From CAJQQY01 sp045104975 (lineage in GTDB: Bacteria; Bacteroidota; Bacteroidia; Chitinophagales; Saprospiraceae): a stretch of DNA of 10,034 bases. The DNA lies in contig JBGCCY010000188.1 of the NCBI GenBank assembly GCA_045104975.1, positions 1-10,034 of the forward strand, given 5' to 3'. The notes beneath the pieces were generated by a model. The model was not told where the DNA came from. It searched no databases and saw nothing but the letters and a program-made list of their open reading frames with translations. Every line of letters begins with the position of its first letter. The stretch's first letter is position 1. Shown here one piece after another: positions 1 to 5,021 of this stretch. Position numbers and translations under genes: made by a program.

Positions 1-969
1 TCTCACACCTAATGAAATACGTTTTTTGTTTTCATCGAAGTCTAATACAACAACATTGATTTTCTGATTTAAAGCTAAGATTTCACTTGGATGCGAAATA
101 CGTCCCCATGAAATATCTGTTATATACAATAAACCATCTACTCCACCTAAGTCCAAGAATGCTCCAAAGTCTGTGATATTTTTTTTTTTATTTTCTAATA
201 CTTGTCCTTTCTCTAAGCTTCCGATAATTGCATCTCTTTGTTCTGCTAAATCACTTTCAATCAATGCTTTATGAGATACAACTGCATTCTTAATTACTTC
301 ATTGATTTTAACAACTTTGAATTCCATTGTTTTACCAACGTATGCATCGTAATCAATGATAGGCTTAATGTCAATTTGAGATCCTGGAAGGAATGTCTCC
401 AATCCACCTGCATCTACAATTAATCCACCTTTAGTTTTACTAACAACGTTACCTTTAATAATAGTACCGTTTTTATATGAATCAACAATACTTTCCCAAG
501 CGCGCAATAACTTCGCTTTTCTTCGAGAAAGGATTAATTGACCTCTCATATCTTCCTGTTGCTCAACATATACCTCTACCATATCGCCGATAGCTAAATC
601 TGGCATATCTCGAAATTCAGACAATGACAACAAACCATCAGATTTGTAATTAATGTCTAATACAACATCACCACTATTAATAGATGATACTTTCCCTTTT
701 ACGATTTCATTTTCCAAAACAGACGTCAAGGTTGCTTCGTATTCTTTAAGATATTTTGCTTTTTCTTCGTCTGAATAAGGAGACGCTAATCCATTTCCTA
801 GTTCCCAATCGAAGTCATCGTGAGGGGTACTAAATTGGTCTGCTTTCTTCTCTACCAATTCTTCTAATGCAATTTTGTCAACGCTAGTATCTTCTGTAGA
901 TTCTACTACTGCCGCTGCGTCTTTAACTTCTTCTTCTGAAGTTTCTTTTAGATTCTTGTCATCTGACAT
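1..969 (-). CDS. rpsA: 30S ribosomal protein S1, N-terminal 323 codons (cut by window edge)
   Basis: Ribosomal protein S1 binds mRNA on the 30S subunit and helps start translation, which matters in Bacteroidota because most of their genes lack Shine-Dalgarno sites. Translation from the ATG at 967-969 runs open to base 1 with no stop. An acidic leader of about 80 residues is followed by S1 (OB-fold) repeats at about 85-151, 168-234 and 253-321. Recognisable motifs include GLLSLSEFRD, SRRKA, VSHKALIE, DFGAFLDLGGVDGLLYITD, SWGRISHPSE and KKRISLGVR, matching repeats 1-3 of S1; the remaining repeats lie beyond the left edge. No Shine-Dalgarno is seen before the ATG. One oddity is residues 260-263 (NKKK), encoded by an 11-A tract at 179-189. 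They replace the usual Gly-hydrophobic-Val of the first strand of repeat 3, although the frame is kept. Identity is secure; full length is unknown. Confidence 0.97.
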   Translation of the reverse strand, partial: MSDDKNLKETSEEEVKDAAAVVESTEDTSVDKIALEELVEKKADQFSTPHDDFDWELGNGLASPYSDEEKAKYLKEYEATLTSVLENEIVKGKVSSINSGDVVLDINYKSDGLLSLSEFRDMPDLAIGDMVEVYVEQQEDMRGQLILSRRKAKLLRAWESIVDSYKNGTIIKGNVVSKTKGGLIVDAGGLETFLPGSQIDIKPIIDYDAYVGKTMEFKVVKINEVIKNAVVSHKALIESDLAEQRDAIIGSLEKGQVLENKKKNITDFGAFLDLGGVDGLLYITDISWGRISHPSEILALNQKINVVVLDFDENKKRISLGVR

Positions 970-1065
970 ACTTGAATCTTAAATTTGTAATACCTATTGT
1001 TTTTCTGATTTTTTATAAGTCGTTGAAAATCAATGGTATGTGGTTAAGTAATTATTTTAGCGGCG

Positions 1066-1073
1066 CAAAGGTA
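1066..1073 (-). promoter_or_regulatory. Probable rpsA promoter, -7 element
   Basis: The minus strand reads TACCTTTG followed by CGCCGC, an exact match to the Bacteroidota -7 consensus TAnnTTTG. It lies about 97 bases before the rpsA ATG, so the leader would be roughly 90 nt. I found no convincing TTTG at the expected -33 spacing, so the call rests on the -7 box and its position. Confidence 0.6.
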
Positions 1074-1143
1074 AGAAAATTATCTTTGGAAAAGAAGGAA
1101 TAAACATTTTTTATACTTTGAAACGGATAGGATTTTTTTGGAT

Positions 1144-1461
1144 TTATTCACAAATTTCATCAACCCATTTTTGATCTATTTTTCCAAATTCATTGATATG
1201 GAATACTGCTCCAATTACACAACCATTCTCCCCTACCGAATCGACTAAATAACGATAGTCAAATCCCATATTTATTGGTTCTCCTAAAATATTTTTTACA
1301 AATAAAGTGTCAACATCCAAATCAATTAATTCTGCTACTTTCTGAAGACTTTTATAATCATTATTTTTTTGATAATGTTGACCGATATTTTCTAATTCAG
1401 TTCTGTTTTGACAGGAAGAAACTATTAAAACTAGAAGTATTGGTTTTAAGAATTGATTCAT
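1144..1461 (-). CDS. Small predicted lipoprotein of unknown function (105 aa)
   Basis: The product starts with a short type II signal peptide: basic/polar MNQFLK, a hydrophobic stretch at residues 7-14, then a lipobox ending VSSC with the acylated cysteine at residue 17. The mature part is about 89 residues and mostly polar. It contains ILGEPINMGFDYRYLVDS (about 58-75), which loosely recalls the 'LGxP....Y.Y' pattern of BamE/SmpA-like small lipoproteins; I do not consider that enough for a family assignment. Two further cysteines (about residues 80 and 104) could form a disulfide. It is expected to be membrane-anchored, in the periplasm or at the surface. The gene has its own likely promoter just upstream (1494-1501). 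It ends 174 bases before rpsA with no obvious terminator between, so some read-through into rpsA is possible. The ATG at 1459-1461 is the only start that keeps the signal peptide. Confidence 0.8.
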   Translation of the reverse strand: MNQFLKPILLVLIVSSCQNRTELENIGQHYQKNNDYKSLQKVAELIDLDVDTLFVKNILGEPINMGFDYRYLVDSVGENGCVIGAVFHINEFGKIDQKWVDEICE

Positions 1462-1493
1462 GCTAGGATTCTTTTAATAAATTTTAATTGCGT

Positions 1494-1501
1494 CAAATTT
1501 A
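1494..1501 (-). promoter_or_regulatory. Possible lipoprotein-gene promoter, -7 element
   Basis: The minus strand reads TAAATTTG, an exact TAnnTTTG match, 33-40 bases before the lipoprotein ATG. The -33 region would fall inside the hairpin at 1497-1540 and shows no clear TTTG. Because TAnnTTTG is AT-rich, a chance match is possible. Confidence 0.4.
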
Positions 1502-1540
1502 AAAATCTCTGTAATCAATTGACTACAGAGATTTTTAAAT
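1497..1540 (-). terminator. Hairpin terminator after the first hybrid kinase gene
   Basis: Perfect 17-bp inverted repeat: arm 1497-1513 pairs with arm 1524-1540 around a 10-nt loop (1514-1523). The stem core is ATCTCTGTA/TACAGAGAT flanked by A-run/T-run bases, so an oligo-U stretch forms part of the 3' arm read on either strand. It lies about 105 bases past the stop of the minus-strand kinase gene at 1645, where an intrinsic terminator is expected. No plus-strand gene approaches from the left, so the minus-strand role is preferred. Confidence 0.75.
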
Positions 1541-1644
1541 TACTCTAATTATATAGAATATCATGTTTTAAAATTGTTTTTTTTTAGTCTCTCTAACCCG
1601 ACTATCCAAATGGTGGTTTAAATAATATTTTTTACCAAAAAAAA

Positions 1645-4356
1645 CTACCTGCTTCCTAAATCTTGTGAGGGAGATACACTAAAATATTGTTTGTAAGCCT
1701 TTCCAAAATAACTCGGATCTGCAAATCCTACTAAATAAGTTACTTCAGAAACTGATTTTCCAGACTCTTGCAAAAGTTTTCGAGCTTTCTTTAACCTAAA
1801 TTCATTAATCATCTTACTCGCACTACTTCCTGTGATACTTTTAATTTTACGAAATAGTTGAACTCGACTTAAAAAGAGAGCCTCAGCCATTTTTTCAACT
1901 GAAAAATTTTCATCTTTATAATTCTCTTCGATCACATCAAGTACTTTTTGCATAAATGGATCGACTGTTTCGACTTGTTCTATTTGTTTATCGCTTACAT
2001 TTTCAGGAGCAGCAGTATTTTTCCATAAATTTTGTGCTCGTTGCTGCTGCAACAAGATAGTTTTTAATTGCCTTTTGAGGGTATCAATTTTAAATGGCTT
2101 ATTCATCCAGGCAACTGCACCTGAGTCAAATGCCTCTTTTTGGTTGGTATCACTATTATGTGCAGTCAAAATCATGACTGGAATATGAGCAGTCAATTCA
2201 TTTTTAGCTACTTGCTGGCACAACCATCCACCATTGTGGTCCGGTAATGTCCAATCTGAAATGATGATTTCGGGAATTCGGTTAATTGCTATATTCAAAC
2301 CTGTAGAAGTAGAGTTTGCAATTTCTACATCATAATCGCTAGAAAGCGCAGATCTTAAAAATTCTAGTAATTCAGGTTCATCTTCTACTACTAAAATTAG
2401 TGTTTTGTCAGTCTCCTCATTTGAAAGACTTGATTCTGAACCGTCCTGATTAAATAAAATACTCGCCGGCATTTCCTCCAACATTTCGATAGGAACATTA
2501 ACTATAAATGTCGCTCCCTTCCCTATTTCGGATTGAAGTTCAATATCTCCATTCATAATTTCGACTAGTTCTTTAACCAAAGCCAATCCTATTCCCGTTC
2601 CTCCTTTTAATTTCCCTTGAGTTCCTTGAACATATCTATCAAAAAGTCCTTTTTGCTCGTCGGCTGCAATCCCTGGCCCTTGGTCACTAACGGTTAACGA
2701 TAAAGAATATTTACTATCTTTTTTCTCAAAATCACCATTCAATGTTACTCCTTGCCCTGGTTCACAAAACTTGATCGCATTACCTACAAGATTGGAAAGA
2801 ATTTTATCCAACTTATCATAATCCAAAAGAAATTGCCCTTTTGGCATTTTTATTTTTTGATTAAAAATAATTCCTTTTTCAATGGCTTGTTGCTCATATC
2901 GTTCACATAAAGATTTAAAGGTAAAATCTAATTGGCCTACTTGTGGATTTAATCTTAGTGCTTTTGCCTCCACTTTGTTCCAATCTAGAATTTGATTAAA
3001 AAGCTCCATCAACCGTTTTCCATTTCTCCTCGCCAATCGAATATCTGATTTTGTACCAGAATCAATTACATTGTTTTCCGCTCTTTCTAATGGCGCTAAC
3101 ATCAATGCTAAAGGAGTTCTAATATCATGAGTAATGGAAGAAAAAAGTCGATCTCGATTTTCAGCTATTTGTCGATCTAAATCTAATTGAAGAGCGAGTT
3201 GCTTTTGTTTATTTTTATTTCGATAAATAAAAAAGGAAAGGATACCTATTCCAAAAAGTGCAATCAATGAGATAATAATTAAACGAGTTTGGGAAATGAT
3301 TTTTTCTTGTTCTAAAAGTTGAATTTGGTTTTCCTTCTTATTGGTTTCATATTTAGTTTGCCACTCTTGAATCTGATCATTACGACGAGCTTCTTGAATA
3401 TTCATATAATAAATTCGAGTTTTTACAACCCAGTCTTTTCCCTCTTCAAACCTACCTGCTAACATTAACGCTTCAGTATATTCTTCAGCAAATGGTAGCA
3501 TTGTGGAATCCAAGCTGTCTCTTTCAAAACTTGGTTTTAAATTTTCAAGATATTCAACACAATCATCCACTTTCCCCATACTACATAGGTTTGAAGCATA
3601 ATCTATCTGGACTCGCTCTTGAAAATTTTTTGTGAAAATATGTATACTGTCTAAAACTTGGATAAAATAACCGTCTGCCAATTCATTTTGTCCCATTGAT
3701 TTATGCAAAAACGCTTTATTATAATAAAAGGAATACTTACTTACATCTGAAATGGTAATATGCTCTAGCAAAGTATCTGCGACATTTAAATAATTGGCGG
3801 CTTCTTCATAAGCCCCCAGATAAGATTTCATAAGCCCAATATTCTTATTAATTACAAACGCCATCTTAGTATCCCCCAGTTCTTTACTAATTTTTAAAGC
3901 TTCTTTATAGTACTCTTCCGCTTTGTCCATATCCACCTGCATATAATGAAAATGTCCTAATTTTTCATACCAATTCATCAAAGTCCAATGAGGTGAACCT
4001 TTTGATAAAGACTCAGCCGTTTTCTTCATTTTATCTAAAATTTGAACACTAACCTCGCCCTTCCCATATTGCTGAAAACTATAAACGAAACCGTACTGTC
4101 GTCTAAAAAGCCAAAGTAAAGCGGAGTCTTGTCCAACTATATTTATTGCATCATCATAGGCTTTATCCAAGGCTTCATAGGCAATTGGAAGCTCTTCTTT
4201 TGAAAGATCAGAAAACCAGTCCATCCATGCACGTAATTTTTTATCATCTGAAGTCTCCTCTATCGCCAATAAAATGGAGTCGGTGCGGGAGGTTGCCTGA
4301 GACAGACTAAAGTTAGTCACCAAAACTAATAGAAGAAGTGAAAATAAAAATTTCAT
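1645..4356 (-). CDS. TPR-sensor hybrid histidine kinase/response regulator with AraC-type DNA-binding domain (903 aa)
   Basis: One-protein two-component system (HTCS-type architecture): sensing outside the inner membrane, phosphotransfer and DNA binding in the cytoplasm. Order: signal peptide (1-20); helical TPR-like sensor (about 30-310, clearest at 123-162, 166-198 and 206-238); predicted coiled coil (about 322-356); membrane helix (about 358-377) ending FIYRN; HisKA with FSSITHDIRTP, phospho-His 410; HATPase with N box SNLVGNAIKF (521-530), DQGPG (558-562) and GGTGIGLAL (585-593); receiver with acidic E658-D659-E660, phospho-Asp 701, Thr731 and Lys753; AraC HTH pair (about 800-900, FSVEKMAEALFLSR and VGFADPSYFGKAYKQYF). 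All catalytic residues seen are intact. The classic HTCS sensor is a beta-propeller plus Y_Y_Y domain; here it is TPR-like. A paralogue lies directly upstream. The ATG at 4354-4356 gives the signal peptide. Ligand and target genes are not visible. Confidence 0.93.
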   Translation of the reverse strand: MKFLFSLLLLVLVTNFSLSQATSRTDSILLAIEETSDDKKLRAWMDWFSDLSKEELPIAYEALDKAYDDAINIVGQDSALLWLFRRQYGFVYSFQQYGKGEVSVQILDKMKKTAESLSKGSPHWTLMNWYEKLGHFHYMQVDMDKAEEYYKEALKISKELGDTKMAFVINKNIGLMKSYLGAYEEAANYLNVADTLLEHITISDVSKYSFYYNKAFLHKSMGQNELADGYFIQVLDSIHIFTKNFQERVQIDYASNLCSMGKVDDCVEYLENLKPSFERDSLDSTMLPFAEEYTEALMLAGRFEEGKDWVVKTRIYYMNIQEARRNDQIQEWQTKYETNKKENQIQLLEQEKIISQTRLIIISLIALFGIGILSFFIYRNKNKQKQLALQLDLDRQIAENRDRLFSSITHDIRTPLALMLAPLERAENNVIDSGTKSDIRLARRNGKRLMELFNQILDWNKVEAKALRLNPQVGQLDFTFKSLCERYEQQAIEKGIIFNQKIKMPKGQFLLDYDKLDKILSNLVGNAIKFCEPGQGVTLNGDFEKKDSKYSLSLTVSDQGPGIAADEQKGLFDRYVQGTQGKLKGGTGIGLALVKELVEIMNGDIELQSEIGKGATFIVNVPIEMLEEMPASILFNQDGSESSLSNEETDKTLILVVEDEPELLEFLRSALSSDYDVEIANSTSTGLNIAINRIPEIIISDWTLPDHNGGWLCQQVAKNELTAHIPVMILTAHNSDTNQKEAFDSGAVAWMNKPFKIDTLKRQLKTILLQQQRAQNLWKNTAAPENVSDKQIEQVETVDPFMQKVLDVIEENYKDENFSVEKMAEALFLSRVQLFRKIKSITGSSASKMINEFRLKKARKLLQESGKSVSEVTYLVGFADPSYFGKAYKQYFSVSPSQDLGSR

Positions 4357-4391
4357 ATGTGCTTTTGGATTCGCTTAAAAAAATTGGCGTG

Positions 4392-4409
4392 TCTTAGTAA
4401 ATACTAAGA
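4392..4409. promoter_or_regulatory. Palindrome upstream of the first hybrid kinase
   Basis: TCTTAGTAAATACTAAGA is a perfect inverted repeat with 8-bp arms (4392-4399, 4402-4409) and a 2-base centre, 36-53 bases before the kinase ATG. Its right part, ATACTAAG (4401-4408), recurs at 7770-7777, 34 bases before the paralogue's ATG, in the same orientation. It could be an operator or a leader hairpin. A weak promoter-like pair on the minus strand, TTTC (4455-4458) and TATCTTTT (4427-4434) 20 bases apart, lies just upstream of it. Both boxes deviate from the Bacteroidota consensus by the final G, so transcription might begin close to this palindrome. Confidence 0.45.
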
Positions 4410-4523
4410 TAATTTTTTTTTGAGAAAAAAGATAGATAAATAATTGAAAATCAATGAAATATACAGTATCGGGTATATTATATCTATAAAAATTAAATAT
4501 TTATTATGTCTTTTCTCTATTCT

Positions 4524-4542
4524 TTAGAAGAAACTCTTCTAA
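4524..4542. repeat. Short perfect hairpin beside the inter-kinase terminator
   Basis: TTAGAAGA-AAC-TCTTCTAA: 8-bp arms with a 3-nt loop, five bases from the larger hairpin at 4548-4579. On the minus strand it comes just after that hairpin's T-run. It may be a back-up terminator element or a separate site upstream of the kinase gene at 1645-4356; the sequence does not decide. Confidence 0.5.
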
Positions 4543-4547
4543 TAAAA

Positions 4548-4579
4548 AAAACGCCTATCTCAGATGAGACAGACGTTTT
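4548..4579 (-). terminator. Intrinsic terminator between the two kinase genes
   Basis: Stem of AAAACG/CGTTTT, CT/AG and TCTCA/TGAGA with two single mismatches and a GA loop. On the minus strand it is followed at once by seven T residues (4550-4544), the form of an intrinsic terminator. On the plus strand the tail is TTTTATTT, so bidirectional action is possible. The nearest minus-strand gene upstream is the kinase ending at 5022, about 440 bases away, an unusually long 3' untranslated stretch. Confidence 0.7.
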
Positions 4580-4949
4580 ATTTAAAGAGAGCGTTCATAA
4601 CAAATGAATTTATATTATTCACTCATTAAGGTATGATTGTTAGTAGCTTTATATTTTTGACATAAAAAAATTCTAAAATTTAATTACGTCAAGGTAGACG
4701 TTATCGGAGCATTTGCCATTTTTTCTTACCCCAAGTAATCTGAAAATGAATTTTTAAGGAGAAACTGTTCTTTTCAGTACATCATTTGTTAGCATCAAAA
4801 AATGCTTTAGACCAAATCAGAGAGATAACTATTGTCATCCTTTTCTTTTAACCTTCTTGATGTAAATATATAAATGGATGGATTTAGAATAGAGGAATTA
4901 TGTTTCATTGATCTATAAAAAAGTTACATAGTTGACCTTTTTGTTTGAA
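4580..4949. other. Non-coding spacer, no gene recognised
   Basis: About 370 bases between the terminator at 4548-4579 and the repeats next to the second kinase's stop. Both strands are broken by frequent stops, and I recognise no protein, tRNA or known RNA family. No mobile-element ends are seen. A TATTTTTG at 4652-4659 (plus) matches TAnnTTTG but has no -33 partner and no gene after it. The stretch would be either the 3' untranslated region of the second kinase mRNA or room for a small RNA ending at the terminator; neither is demonstrated. Confidence 0.5.
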
Positions 4950-4987
4950 AAGTAACATTATTACTTACTTGAAGTAACATATTTACT
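4950..4987. repeat. 22-bp-spaced direct repeat of AAGTAACAT
   Basis: AAGTAACAT occurs at 4950-4958 and again at 4972-4980, exactly 22 bases apart. Similarity extends over 16 positions of each copy, 14 of them identical (4950-4965 against 4972-4987). A related inverted GTTAC is at 4923-4927. Direct half-sites about two helical turns apart are a common form for AraC-family regulators, and both neighbouring genes encode AraC-type domains. The location 35-72 bases past the second kinase's stop is odd for an operator, so the role is unproven. Confidence 0.45.
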
Positions 4988-5021
4988 CCTATCAAAATTT
5001 AATTTCCTATAATTTAATGTA

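Noticed and set aside
178..192. Frameshift in rpsA at the 11-A tract
   Set aside because: The reading frame is correct on both sides and the residue count matches the family, so it is a substitution-type change, not a net indel.
1275..1466. Plus-strand open frame over the lipoprotein gene
   Set aside because: It lies opposite a gene with a clear lipoprotein signal, has no recognisable motif and no promoter.
4652..4659. Plus-strand promoter TATTTTTG
   Set aside because: No -33 element and no coding region follows; easy to get by chance in AT-rich DNA.
1482..4692. Near-identical 14-mers TTTAATTRCGTCAA at 1482-1495 and 4678-4692
   Set aside because: Only two AT-rich copies in unrelated contexts, with no extension or symmetry; not enough to call a repeat.
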